Under the pieces are notes generated by a model. That model did no database searches. It saw only the letters and a program-made list of their open reading frames with translations, and was not told the origin of the DNA. A DNA stretch of 64,000 nucleotides from Pseudomonas mandelii (GTDB lineage Bacteria > Pseudomonadota > Gammaproteobacteria > Pseudomonadales > Pseudomonadaceae): contig NZ_JAMYDU010000004.1 of the NCBI RefSeq assembly GCF_024138395.1, positions 248,001 through 312,000 of the forward strand, given 5' to 3'. Shown here piece after piece: positions 14,224-23,331 of this stretch; positions within the stretch are counted from its first letter, which is position 1; the number at the start of each line of letters is the position of its first letter. The translations under genes and the position numbers were made by a program.

Positions 14224-16976
14224 TGCGCACCGGCGATGCGGGCAACCGCACTCCCGCGTGGAAAGCCTGGCGCAACCCGTTGCGCCCTCGCGCCACGTTG
14301 GCCGATGAAGCCGCACTGTATGCGCACCACCCCAGCTTCACCGATCACCTGCCGTGGGTCGAATACCTCGACAGCGAACAGTGTTTTCTGCTCGATGACA
14401 ATCGCTCGGTGGGTGCGGTGTTCGAGTTGCTGCCCATCGGCACCGAAGGGCGCGAACCCGATTGGTTGATGGCGGCCCGCGATGCCCTCGAGGATGCCCT
14501 GCAGGATAGCTTTGACGAGCGGGATCAAGCGCCTTGGGTGGCGCAGTTTTTCTGCCAGGATGACAACGACTTCTCCCCCTACCTCAATCGGCTCACTGGC
14601 TATATTCAGGACAGCGCGCGAGGCACCGTCTTCACCGAGGCGTATTTGCAACTCAGCCGCCGTCATCTGAAGGCCATCGCCAAGCCGGGTGGGCTGTTTG
14701 AGGACAAGGTGGTGACGCGCCTGCCCTGGCGTGGCAACAACCGCCGGGTGCGCCTGGTGGTTTATCGCTGGCTCGGGTCTGGCGATGAGGAGACGGGACT
14801 CAGCCCGGTGCAATCCCTGCAACAGGCTTGCGAACGTATCGGTGCTTCGTTGCAGGCGTGCGGGGTGCAACCAACACGAGTCGATGGCCGAGGCCTATAT
14901 GCCTGGTTAGTGCCCTGGTTCAATCCAACCCCCAAGCTCACCGATGAATCGCCCGAGGAGTTCTATCGCCGCGTGGCCTACCCGGAGTCGGGCAACGATG
15001 AGTCGCTGGAACTGCCCTTCGATCACGATTTCGCCGAGCGGTTGTTCTTCAATGAGCCGCGTTCGGATGTGCCGCACGGATTCTGGTTTTTCGACGATCA
15101 ACCCCATCGGGTGATGGTGGTGGACAAACTGCGGCGGGCGCCACTGATTGGCCAACTCACTGGCGAAACCCGCAAGGGTGACGCGGTGAATGCGCTGTTC
15201 GACCAGTTACCCGAAGGTACGGTGATGAGCCTGACCCTGGTGGTCAAACCGCAGGATGTGCTCGAAGAGCAGTTGAACCGCCTAGCGCGCAAAGCCATCG
15301 GTGAAAACCTGGCCTCGACCCAGACCCGCCAGGATGTCGAAGAGGCTCGCGCGATCATCGGCCGCCAGCACAAGCTGTACCGTGGCACCCTGGCGTTCTA
15401 CGTGCGCGGTCACGATGAACAGCAGTTGCACCAGCGCTCGGTCAGCCTGGCCAGCGCGCTGCTGGGTGCGGGGCTGCAACCAGTACGTGAAGGCGACGAG
15501 GTCGCCGCCTGCAACAGCTACCTGCGCTGGTTGCCAATGGCGTACAACCCGGCCTGCGACACGCGCAACTGGTACACCCGCCTGATGTTCGCCCAGCACC
15601 TGGCGAATCTGGTTCCGGTGTGGGGCCGCAGCACGGGCACCGGCCACCCGGGCATAACCCTGTTCAATCGTGGTGGCTCGCCGTTGAGTTTTGATCCGTT
15701 GTCACGTCTGGACCGGGCCATGAACGGTCATCTACTGTTGTTCGGCCCCACCGGTGCCGGCAAGTCGGCCACCCTGGTCACCCTGTTGATGCAGGTCATG
15801 GCCGTGTACCGCCCTCGCCTGTATATCGTCGAGGCCGGCAACTCATTCGGTTTGCAGGGCGACTACTTCGCGACACAGGGCCTGTCGGTCAACAAGGTCC
15901 AATTGAAACCTGGCGCCTCGGTCAGTCTCGCCCCGTTCGCCGATGCCTGGCGCCTGGTCGAGCAGCCGGATCAGGTGGCGAGTCTGTCGATCGATGAGCT
16001 GGACGATGAGGCGGTAGCCAGTCGCGAAGACCAGCGCGATGTTCTCGGCGAATTGGAAATCACCGCTCGCCTGATGATCACCGGTGGCGAGGCCAAGGAA
16101 GAAGCCCGCCTGAGTCGAGCCGATCGTAGCTTGATCCGCGAATGCATCCTGGATGCGGCGCAAACGTGTGTCGCGGCGGGTCGCCAGGTACTGACCCGTG
16201 ACGTGCGCGACGCCTTGCTGCACGTCGCCGCTGACACGCACTTGCCGGAGAAGCGTCGTGAGCGTGCCCAGGAAATGGGCGAGTCCATCGACCTGTTTTG
16301 CCAGGGTTTCGAAGGGGAACTGTTCGATCGCGAGGGCACGCCTTGGCCCGAGAGCGATGTGACCATTGTCGACCTGGCCACCTATGCTCGCGAAGGCTAC
16401 GAAGCCCAGATGTCCATTAGCTACATCAGCCTGATGAACACCGTGAACAACCTTGCCGAGCGCGACCAGTACCTAGGTCGACCGATCGTCATGGTCACCG
16501 ACGAGGGCCATATCATCACCAAGAACCCGCTGCTGGCGCCATTCGTGGTCAAGGGCACGAAGATGTGGCGCAAACTCGGTGCCTGGTTCTGGCTCGCCAC
16601 ACAGAACCTGGCCGACTTCCCCACGGCCGCGCAGACCATGCTCAACATGATCGAATGGTGGATTTGTTTGAACATGCCGCCCGCGGAAATCGAAGAAATC
16701 GCACGGTTCAAGAAACTCACGCCGGCACAGAAAGCCTTGTTGCTCTCCGCCAGCAAGGAGCCGGGAAAATACACTGAGGGGGTCGTGCTATCGAAGAAGC
16801 TCGAAACGCTGTTTCGGGCCGTGCCGCCAAGTCTTTATCTCGCCCTGGCCATGACGGAGCCCGAGGAAAAAGCCGAGCGCTGGACACTGATGCAGGAGAA
16901 CGGCTGCTCTGAGTTGGAAGCGGCGTATCGGGTAGCTGAACGGATCGATAGAGCGCGAGGAATAGAACCCGCATAG
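14223..16976 (+). CDS. Conjugative transfer ATPase, VirB4/TraC-like (TIGR03744), 917 aa
   Basis: A GTG start overlaps the lipoprotein stop. Walker A GPTGAGKSAT lies near residue 510 and Walker B PIVMVTDEGHII near residue 755, followed by WFWLATQNLADFPTAA, the sensor region typical of VirB4/TraC ATPases. The N-terminal half holds the membrane-proximal TraC domain. Size and order fit TIGR03744 (PFL_4706 family). It supplies energy for pilus assembly and substrate transfer at the inner membrane. It ends the first operon block; two unrelated small genes follow. Confidence 0.9.
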   Translation: MRTGDAGNRTPAWKAWRNPLRPRATLADEAALYAHHPSFTDHLPWVEYLDSEQCFLLDDNRSVGAVFELLPIGTEGREPDWLMAARDALEDALQDSFDERDQAPWVAQFFCQDDNDFSPYLNRLTGYIQDSARGTVFTEAYLQLSRRHLKAIAKPGGLFEDKVVTRLPWRGNNRRVRLVVYRWLGSGDEETGLSPVQSLQQACERIGASLQACGVQPTRVDGRGLYAWLVPWFNPTPKLTDESPEEFYRRVAYPESGNDESLELPFDHDFAERLFFNEPRSDVPHGFWFFDDQPHRVMVVDKLRRAPLIGQLTGETRKGDAVNALFDQLPEGTVMSLTLVVKPQDVLEEQLNRLARKAIGENLASTQTRQDVEEARAIIGRQHKLYRGTLAFYVRGHDEQQLHQRSVSLASALLGAGLQPVREGDEVAACNSYLRWLPMAYNPACDTRNWYTRLMFAQHLANLVPVWGRSTGTGHPGITLFNRGGSPLSFDPLSRLDRAMNGHLLLFGPTGAGKSATLVTLLMQVMAVYRPRLYIVEAGNSFGLQGDYFATQGLSVNKVQLKPGASVSLAPFADAWRLVEQPDQVASLSIDELDDEAVASREDQRDVLGELEITARLMITGGEAKEEARLSRADRSLIRECILDAAQTCVAAGRQVLTRDVRDALLHVAADTHLPEKRRERAQEMGESIDLFCQGFEGELFDREGTPWPESDVTIVDLATYAREGYEAQMSISYISLMNTVNNLAERDQYLGRPIVMVTDEGHIITKNPLLAPFVVKGTKMWRKLGAWFWLATQNLADFPTAAQTMLNMIEWWICLNMPPAEIEEIARFKKLTPAQKALLLSASKEPGKYTEGVVLSKKLETLFRAVPPSLYLALAMTEPEEKAERWTLMQENGCSELEAAYRVAERIDRARGIEPA

Positions 16977-17017
16977 GGGAATCTATTCAGGCCTCTCGCT
17001 CTAAAGCGAGTGATCGG

Positions 17018-17275
17018 TTATTGCGGTACGCCCCGGAGCCGCTGCTGAATCCTCAACAAGAATCCGGCTTCGAAGGCATCCTGGCAGTCACCGACAGGAA
17101 AGGTCTTGCGGGTTTGCGCCAGCTCCCACCACAGGGGAATCTCGCCGGGCGTATCAAGCCAAGCCTGAGCACATTGCACGCCACGTTCGATCATCGAGGC
17201 AAACTCGTTGCTCCATGGTGTCAGAAGACTTGGGCAACCATCCGCCGCAGGAATTGAAATGTAGTTTTCGTCCAT
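17018..17275 (-). CDS. QslA-like small protein (LasR antiactivator family), 85 aa
   Basis: Starts at 17275 (MDENYISIPAADGCPSLLTP) just after TAGGGTGTGT. The pattern CPSLLTPWSNEFASMIERGV, then AQAWLDTPGEIPLWWELAQT and FEAGFLLRIQQRL, fits my memory of the QslA family, known in P. aeruginosa as a quorum-sensing antiactivator that binds LasR. The match is from recall, not search. It is transcribed against the surrounding transfer operon, in a spot where other ICEs carry thioredoxin-like or DsbC-like genes. It might tie transfer to cell density. Confidence 0.55.
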   Translation of the reverse strand: MDENYISIPAADGCPSLLTPWSNEFASMIERGVQCAQAWLDTPGEIPLWWELAQTRKTFPVGDCQDAFEAGFLLRIQQRLRGVPQ

Positions 17276-17442
17276 ACACACCCTAGATTTCTGATTTATT
17301 GTTAGACGCGGAGTACAGCCTCGAAAATCCTAACGAAGCCAAATGAAAGCTCGATAACAGGCATGAGCATCAAATAGCCTAGATATGCCAATGTAGACTA
17401 TATCCCGTGGATTGAGAGTCCCTCAAGGCGCAATTTGCGCGC

Positions 17443-17697
17443 ATGACTCAAGACTACGAACAGCTTCGTCTGCATCTGGCGGAAAACATCCGCTTGATGC
17501 GACGCGTGAAAAACCTTACCCAAGAGCAACTTGCGCTCATGGCCGAGGTGGATCGCACCTACGTCAGTCAAATCGAACGATGCACGGGCAATCCGTCGCT
17601 GATGGTCCTGTGCAAACTCGCCAATATTCTCGAAATCACGACGGATCAGCTCCTCACTGAGTCAGACACCCTTCGTCGTGCATTGAGCATCGAATAG
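17443..17697 (+). CDS. XRE-family transcriptional regulator, 84 aa
   Basis: Nearly the whole protein is one Cro/CI helix-turn-helix: ENIRLMRRVKNLTQEQLALM, then AEVDRTYVSQIERCTGNPSL, then a helix LCKLANILEITTDQLL. Proteins of this size act as simple repressors. It sits between the ATPase gene and TIGR03756, a place where regulators of transfer or of accessory cassettes are found. The upstream 150 bases are AT-rich and could hold its promoter, but no clear operator was seen. Confidence 0.85.
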   Translation: MTQDYEQLRLHLAENIRLMRRVKNLTQEQLALMAEVDRTYVSQIERCTGNPSLMVLCKLANILEITTDQLLTESDTLRRALSIE

Positions 17698-17814
17698 CTA
17701 CCTCGTCGCCCTGCAAATCCTTGTAAACCGACAACGCCAGCTTCAGCTTTATCACTGACGGTGTACGTTCAATCATCGAACGTGTCCAGGCCATTAGCCC
17801 AAAGAGCCTGGATC

Positions 17815-18771
17815 ATGCCTGTCGTATGCCCATCAATTGCGCCCCAGAAGTTACGACCTTTGGCACTGAGCCTCCTGCTGGCGTGCGGGCCAAGCGTGGC
17901 GCTGGATACCGGCAGCATCACGTCCTCGGTGTTGTCGCCAAATTGCCTCGCCTACAGGGTCGTCGGCATTTGTTTCTGGCTGCTCTGCACGCCCTTCGGC
18001 TGCAAAGTCAAAACCTCGACCAAGGTGCGTCATTTCATTCCTGAGCTGGTGGTCTCGAGCTACGCCACTACGGGCAATAATCCATGGTCCGAGATGGCCA
18101 CCCTCTCCTCTCCCATTGGCGGTGCGGAAGGTGGCGGCAACCTGATCACGCCGAACAGCCACCGCGACAACCTGCCTCGCTTCAAAAACGTTGATGGCAT
18201 CGGTCACCCCGGTGGCTGGGCCGCCACGCAACTGGCCTCGCAATCCGGCTACGCCTGCGCCAGCGGCGCTACTGCGTTCATGCCCTACTACCTGAGCACC
18301 CTGGACTCGCTGGCCTGGCGCCAGGGCATCCCGGAAAGTCTTTACCCCGAGTCGCTCATGCCGGGGATCCGTGAAATCGGTCGGCAGGCCTTGGGAAACA
18401 TGTGGGGCAACGTCTATCCCCGGCAGGGTTTTCTGGTACAGCCCGACGATTTCAAGGCGGCCGCCGTCATGGCGCAACGGGTCGGCGATGTCATTACCCG
18501 TAACGGGCAACCACATGTGTACTTACCGCTCACACCCGCACCACGCGACGGCTACTGGCCGCCGGGTCCGATCGTTGAAAACGATGCTTCAACCCACAAA
18601 TGGCAGTTGCTCTCCCCCCAGGTTCAGCCCACGTGTGCCATCTTCCCCAGTGATCCGGTGCAGAGTACGGATGGTGGCTACGCCTGGTCGCTGTGGCGGC
18701 CCTACAGCTGCTGCAAACGTGAAGGACAAACCTTCCTGTTCAGCATCGACTTCGAAGGAGGTGCTTCATGA
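17815..18771 (+). CDS. TIGR03756-type ICE protein (TraU-like), 318 aa
   Basis: Signal peptide at the N-terminus (LRPLALSLLLACGPSVA), then a cysteine-rich periplasmic body. It contains PNCLAYRVVGICFWLLCTPF near residue 55 and RPYSCCKREGQTFLFSIDFE at the end, the TraU/TIGR03756 signature. The start at 17815 is chosen because it gives a proper signal peptide; an upstream GTG at 17761 is possible. It overlaps the next gene by ATGA. It probably takes part in mating-pair stabilisation. Confidence 0.85.
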   Translation: MPVVCPSIAPQKLRPLALSLLLACGPSVALDTGSITSSVLSPNCLAYRVVGICFWLLCTPFGCKVKTSTKVRHFIPELVVSSYATTGNNPWSEMATLSSPIGGAEGGGNLITPNSHRDNLPRFKNVDGIGHPGGWAATQLASQSGYACASGATAFMPYYLSTLDSLAWRQGIPESLYPESLMPGIREIGRQALGNMWGNVYPRQGFLVQPDDFKAAAVMAQRVGDVITRNGQPHVYLPLTPAPRDGYWPPGPIVENDASTHKWQLLSPQVQPTCAIFPSDPVQSTDGGYAWSLWRPYSCCKREGQTFLFSIDFEGGAS

Positions 18772-20150
18772 GTCGGCTTCTCGCGCGACCATGGTTGGGC
18801 GTGGTGAGTCTGTTGCTCTACGGACTGCTCGCTATAGCCACGCATGTCCATGCCGCCGAGGACAATTACCGTCTGGGCACTCAAGGAGAAGTGCTCGACG
18901 ACCGAGTGATGTACACCATCGGTGGCGGCTCGGCAGTGGGCTCACCGAGCTCGCTCTACCGACCCAGCGGTCTCGGTGTCGGCGGGTCCTGGCGAGCGAA
19001 CATGATGTGCGGAAACATGAGCCTCACCAATACCCTGCAGAACCAGTTGAACGGCGTCACCGAAGGTTTCCAGCAGATCATGGGCAGCGTCGTGCAACAC
19101 GCGACCCAAGCGGTGATGTCGTTGCCGGCGTTGATTATCCAGCGCGCCAACCCCGGCCTCTATGAGTTGCTCAGTAACGGCGTGATGCAAGGGCGTATCG
19201 ACTTCGATCGCTCGAAGCTGACCTGCCAGGCCATGGCCGAGAAGATGGCGGACAAGGTCGGTCAAGCCGGTTGGGGCGCGCTGGCCAAGAACCAGGAGAT
19301 GCAGGGCAACTTGGAGCAAACCGGCGGTGATGCAGTGGCCGCGGTGAAAAACACCGAATCCCATAACGGCAACAATGGGGTGTCCTGGGTCGGCGGCTCA
19401 AAGGCCGGAGGTAATGGGCAGACGCCCATTCGGGTGACCGCCGACGTAGTGCGCGCAGGCTACAACTTGCTGCATAACCGGACGGTGGATGACAGTGCGT
19501 CGATCAGTAGCAGCGACTGTTTGGGTGGGGCCATTTGCCAGACCTGGGCTTCGCCCCAGGAGGAGTCCGAATGGGCCGTTCGCGTGCTGGGTGAGAGCGA
19601 AGTCGCGACCTGCGACAGCTGCGAAACCCTGCGTGCGACCGCTGGCAGCGGATTGACGCCGCTGATCCAGGAGGCCTACAGCGAACGCCTCAAGGCCCTG
19701 CAAGGGTTGCTGTCTGGCTCTCTGCCGCCTTCCCCTGACAACCTGGCGAAAGCCTCCAGCCCGATGCTGCCGGTGACTCGTGGCGTGATCGAAGCCCTGC
19801 GCGACGATCCCGATCAGGAACTGTTGGCACGGCGTCTGGCCAGTGAGACGGCCCTGTCCAGCGTGCTCGACAAAGCGCTCTTGCTACTGCGCACGCTGCT
19901 GGCGGGCAGTCATGAACCGAACATCGCCTCCGCCGAACCGGCACAGGTGGCCTTGACGAAAAACATCGACGCCCTGGAGCGCGAAATACGCCTGCTGCAG
20001 ACCGAGCTGCAGGTCCGGCAGATGCTCGCCACCAATACCGCCAGCCTGGTGCTCGATCGGCATGCCGGCGGTGCTGATGCTTCGCGTACCGTCGAGCAAG
20101 GCGACCCCGAACCCAGTCGACTCAATGACGCTGACGCCAGGCGCAAGTGA
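18768..20150 (+). CDS. TIGR03755-type ICE protein (TraH-like), 460 aa
   Basis: Signal peptide (LLLYGLLAIATHVHA), then YRLGTQGEVLDDRVMYTIGG and the conserved LSNGVMQGRIDFDRSKLTCQ segment. A cysteine pair CDSC lies near residue 285 and helical C-terminal coiled coils follow. The family is TIGR03755 (PFL_4711), the neighbour of TIGR03756 in these ICEs; its function is periplasmic, in the mating apparatus. It overlaps the previous gene by 4 bases and is followed five bases later by a small membrane protein. Confidence 0.85.
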   Translation: MSRLLARPWLGVVSLLLYGLLAIATHVHAAEDNYRLGTQGEVLDDRVMYTIGGGSAVGSPSSLYRPSGLGVGGSWRANMMCGNMSLTNTLQNQLNGVTEGFQQIMGSVVQHATQAVMSLPALIIQRANPGLYELLSNGVMQGRIDFDRSKLTCQAMAEKMADKVGQAGWGALAKNQEMQGNLEQTGGDAVAAVKNTESHNGNNGVSWVGGSKAGGNGQTPIRVTADVVRAGYNLLHNRTVDDSASISSSDCLGGAICQTWASPQEESEWAVRVLGESEVATCDSCETLRATAGSGLTPLIQEAYSERLKALQGLLSGSLPPSPDNLAKASSPMLPVTRGVIEALRDDPDQELLARRLASETALSSVLDKALLLLRTLLAGSHEPNIASAEPAQVALTKNIDALEREIRLLQTELQVRQMLATNTASLVLDRHAGGADASRTVEQGDPEPSRLNDADARRK

Positions 20151-20154
20151 AGCC

Positions 20155-20463
20155 ATGAAACGCTCACTGCTATTCACTTTACTTTCGAGTCTGGGGATTG
20201 CCGCGGTGATGATCCTGACCGCCGCACTGGTCGCATGGATCGGCCGCACTGCGCTGGGTAGTTTCGAGGCCTGGCAGCAGGCATTCGAATCCGTACGGCC
20301 CTATCTGCGGTGGTGTCGTGCCCTACTCTACGGCGCCCTCTTCGCGCTTTGGTGTGATCTGCTTTGGCACTACCGTCATCGACCACAGGATCGACTGCGC
20401 GTGCAGCGCTTTGGGGTAATGGGGCTCACGCTCGTTATCTGCGTCGAGCTCATCCGACTGTGA
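20155..20463 (+). CDS. Small ICE membrane protein, 102 aa
   Basis: Starts at 20155 (MKRSLLFTLLSSLGIAAVMI). It has three hydrophobic stretches (LGIAAVMILTAALVAWIG, LLYGALFALWCDLLWHY and FGVMGLTLVICVELI) and a basic loop (RHRPQDRLRVQR). It is the usual small gene between TIGR03755 and the TraG-like gene. It lies 11 bases upstream of the next start, so co-expression is certain. Specific role unknown. Confidence 0.8.
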   Translation: MKRSLLFTLLSSLGIAAVMILTAALVAWIGRTALGSFEAWQQAFESVRPYLRWCRALLYGALFALWCDLLWHYRHRPQDRLRVQRFGVMGLTLVICVELIRL

Positions 20464-20474
20464 GGTCACCACCC

Positions 20475-22016
20475 ATGCTCATGAGCACCAACAGCTACCT
20501 GGAGTTTTACCTCTCTCTGCTGGCCTGGATCATCAACAACGGCCTCTGGAGTGTCCTGTCCGACACCGGGCTATTCGCCGCGCCCTTTGGTGCAATCATC
20601 TTGCAGGAATGGTTGTCGGCCCGTCAGCAAGGCGCGGATGAAGGTAACAGACTGCTCTCGGTGCCTCGAATCGAGAACCGGTTGTGGCTGGCCTACATCG
20701 TCGTGTTGTTCGGTTGCGCGCCGGTCTTTCCATTGAGCCTTGCCTCAATGGCATTCGACGATGCGGCGAGCCAGCGCTGCGGTGTCAGTGTGGCCAAGCC
20801 GGCAGAAACCGCCTGGAGTGTCACTTTCAATACCATCGGCGAACGTTCCGCCAACGTACCGATCTGGTGGTTTCTGGTGCATGCCTTGAGTAAAGGGGTA
20901 ACCGCTGCGGCCACCGCTGCCATCCCCTGTGCACCGGATATCCGGCAGATGCGCATGGAGATCGACAGTTCGCACATCGACAGCCAGGTACTGCTGCAAG
21001 AAGTCGCCGACTTCACCCGCGACTGCTATGGTTACTCCCGCTCTCGGCTGTTCACCAACCGTCCGCAGTTGGACAAGGCACAAAGTCACGACGCGTCCTG
21101 GATCGGCTCAAGCTATTTTCTCGACACGCCCGGCTACTACGACATCGATCGCTCACGTATACCGCGAGTCAGTTGGCCCTATGACGCCAGTCGCGATGTT
21201 TCCTTGCCGCGGCTGGAGAATGGCGCGGGTTATCCCACCTGCAAGCAGTGGTGGAGCGATAGCGGTGTTGGGTTGCGCGAGCGCCTGATCCAGCAAGTCG
21301 ATCCTTCGCTGCTGACTCAGCTGAAAGGTTGGTTGACTGGCCGTTCGAGCAACGAGATCGAGGATGCCACCCTGCGCGAACTGGTCAGCCCGCGCCAGCA
21401 ATCGATGTCCATGTCGCCCGGACAGGTCTACCAGGACTATGGCTCCAGTGCTCGCGGCGGGTCGATCAATCAGGGACTTAATAACCTGGCCACCAATACC
21501 GGGCTAGCCCTTGGATCCTTCAGCAACTTCCCGGCGATGAACGCGCTACGCGCCGCTCTGCCAATGGTGCAGTCCTTCCTGATCATGGGCGTCATCATCA
21601 GCCTGCCGCTGGTTCTGTTGGTCAGTACCTACCAGTTGAAGACAGTCATGACGGTGACGTTTGCGCTGTTCACCTTGCACATGCTGAGCTTCTGGTGGGA
21701 ACTAGCCCGCTGGGTCGACTCCAGCATGCTCGACACCTTGTACAATCAGGTTTCGGCGTCCAATCAAGTGCTGTTATCGCTGCCCACATCCGGTTTTATG
21801 GATGGGACGGTCACAGCACAAGTGATCGAGTATGTGATGGGGGCGATGTTCATCGTGCTGCCGATGGTTTTTCTAGCCACCATGAGTTGGGCCGGATATA
21901 GCGTAGGTTCCATAGCAGAAGGCATGCTAGGGAAAGGGACACTCAGTGCACAAAATGCGGGTTCGAAAGGTACTGATGCTCTGATCTCTGCAGGTACTTC
22001 AATCAGAAAAAGCTAA
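20475..22016 (+). CDS. traG: TraG N-terminal-domain protein, 513 aa
   Basis: Starts at 20475 (MLMSTNSYLEFYLSLLAWII). Several N-terminal membrane helices surround a periplasmic stretch, and more helices come near residues 365-390 (FLIMGVIISLPLVLLV) and 450-465 (GAMFIVLPMVFLATMS). This matches the TraG N-terminal region, which in F-type systems works in mating-pair stabilisation and entry exclusion. Only the membrane part is present, as usual for this ICE type. It ends the plus-strand transfer operon. Confidence 0.85.
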   Translation: MLMSTNSYLEFYLSLLAWIINNGLWSVLSDTGLFAAPFGAIILQEWLSARQQGADEGNRLLSVPRIENRLWLAYIVVLFGCAPVFPLSLASMAFDDAASQRCGVSVAKPAETAWSVTFNTIGERSANVPIWWFLVHALSKGVTAAATAAIPCAPDIRQMRMEIDSSHIDSQVLLQEVADFTRDCYGYSRSRLFTNRPQLDKAQSHDASWIGSSYFLDTPGYYDIDRSRIPRVSWPYDASRDVSLPRLENGAGYPTCKQWWSDSGVGLRERLIQQVDPSLLTQLKGWLTGRSSNEIEDATLRELVSPRQQSMSMSPGQVYQDYGSSARGGSINQGLNNLATNTGLALGSFSNFPAMNALRAALPMVQSFLIMGVIISLPLVLLVSTYQLKTVMTVTFALFTLHMLSFWWELARWVDSSMLDTLYNQVSASNQVLLSLPTSGFMDGTVTAQVIEYVMGAMFIVLPMVFLATMSWAGYSVGSIAEGMLGKGTLSAQNAGSKGTDALISAGTSIRKS

Positions 22017-22026
22017 CGACAACCCA

Positions 22027-22410
22027 CTAATGCTCGTCCAAATCAGGTTGTCCCGGTGCACGATTGAGTTCGTACTTGCCATAAGGATCACCGAATGCCT
22101 GAGCACCGTAAAAGTCCTTTGAGTCGTTGAGTCGGCGATAGGCGATTACCCAATACAAAACCATTAGAGTCATCAACGACAGGAGCGTCCAAAAACCTAC
22201 AAAAAGCAATCCTCCGATCAATGCCAGCTTGGCAATCAGAAAGCTCCCGCGAACGAGTAATTTACCCGCAGGCATACCTGCCGTCACCGCACGCTCAGCC
22301 AGGCGGGACTCAAACACTTTCAATTTGCGATAACCACGCTTTACCGACATGCCACAGGCGTACGCCCAGCGGTGGGCACGTGAGTTCTGAACAGGGTTCT
22401 GAGTCGGCAT
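22027..22410 (-). CDS. DUF3742 family membrane protein, 127 aa
   Basis: Starts MPTQNPVQNSRAHRWAYACG. A basic cytoplasmic N-terminus is followed by two joined membrane helices (LIAKLALIGGLLFVGFWTLL and LMTLMVLYWVIAY) and a C-terminal GAQAFGDPYGKYELNRAPGQ. This is the DUF3742 pattern, regularly found convergent with traG in Pseudomonas ICEs. Function unknown. It is convergent with the transfer operon, with only 10 bases between stops. Confidence 0.85.
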   Translation of the reverse strand: MPTQNPVQNSRAHRWAYACGMSVKRGYRKLKVFESRLAERAVTAGMPAGKLLVRGSFLIAKLALIGGLLFVGFWTLLSLMTLMVLYWVIAYRRLNDSKDFYGAQAFGDPYGKYELNRAPGQPDLDEH

Positions 22411-22640
22411 GTTCTCGCCCTCTTCTGAGCGTTTTCATGATTGAGACAGGAGTAACAGCCTACTACTGAAAACTGTCCGTGCTTGACCGTTTATCAGCTT
22501 GCCCCGCCAAAAAATCTTCACTGGAAGACAGAAGACAACCCCCGGAAAACAACTTCTCTACAGTGATTGACCCATATAAATCGTCCGACTAAATAAAAGG
22601 TACGGATCGCTGTTATCGACAGCTCCTTCCCAGGCAGCCA

Positions 22641-22730
22641 GAACCTTCAAGGCTACGTCACTTCGGTGATGGTTCTTCCCCAAGTGCGATTAGCGTTCGG
22701 TAGCTCGCACGGTCACCGTTTTTACGGTGA
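22641..22730 (+). promoter_or_regulatory. Cluster of three stem-loops upstream of the accessory/relaxase block
   Basis: Three successive inverted repeats are visible: TCACTTCGGTGA (22658-22669, nested in GAACC...GGTTC, 22641-22675), GTGCGA...TCGCAC (22684-22710) and TCACCGTTTTTACGGTGA (22713-22730). They occupy the otherwise gene-free 456-base gap between the DUF3742 gene and the gene at 22867. They could be an oriT-like region, a leader, or structured RNA; the sequence alone does not decide. Confidence 0.45.
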
Positions 22731-22866
22731 TGAACGCCTACTGCTCTTTTGAGCGTCTTCCGAGCTCCGCTCGCCAGGCAAACCTTCTTGTTTTTCTTCA
22801 ACCCACGGCGGGGAAATTATCTCCCGCACGGGACAGGTTTCTTCGCGTTTTCAACGGAGGCACACC

Positions 22867-23196
22867 ATGTCCAACTCACTTACGCCGGAAGCACTGGACA
22901 CCCTACAGTTGCCCATTGTGTTCACACCTGGCGCCTGGCAACGCGCAGTACTGCTCGAGCGCTCAGGTCGCCCTGAGAAGCTGCAGGTCGATCGGCTGAC
23001 CAACATATTGCGCGCAGCCTTCGAGGCTCACCTGGCCTATCCACACGAGCCCTATGTGGTGTTCGAGGTAGCCCACATCGCGTCAACGGGTCATCCACGC
23101 CAAAACCCGTTGCTGCAACTGAGCCTAAGCCTGCTCCTAGAGCCAGGCCAGCCTAGCGCCTTACTGATAGCGCTTGCAGGAGAACATCAACGCTAA
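22867..23196 (+). CDS. Hypothetical ICE protein, 109 aa
   Basis: Starts MSNSLTPEALDTLQLPIVFT behind ACGGAGG. Soluble alpha/beta protein without recognisable motifs. Its leader (22800-22866: a GC stem, then GGTTTCTTCGCGTTTTCAAC, then the ribosome-binding site) looks like that of the ArdC gene. It lies 135 bases upstream of ardC in the same direction. Small genes in this place are common in these ICEs and are not characterised. Confidence 0.7.
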   Translation: MSNSLTPEALDTLQLPIVFTPGAWQRAVLLERSGRPEKLQVDRLTNILRAAFEAHLAYPHEPYVVFEVAHIASTGHPRQNPLLQLSLSLLLEPGQPSALLIALAGEHQR

Positions 23197-23331
23197 ACGC
23201 ATACGGTCGTACTCGGCACCCCGATCCACACTCAGACGGCGTGCCAGCCCTGCATCAATCCAACCATCACCCACCGGGGAACCCTCCCCGACGGGCACGG
23301 TGTTCCTCCGTTTTCTCTCGAGGAAAATGCC

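Noticed and set aside
17698..17814. Possible TIGR03757 thioredoxin-like remnant before TIGR03756
   Set aside because: One frame reads FITDGVRSIIERVQAISPKS but has no start, no CxxC motif and no clear family match.
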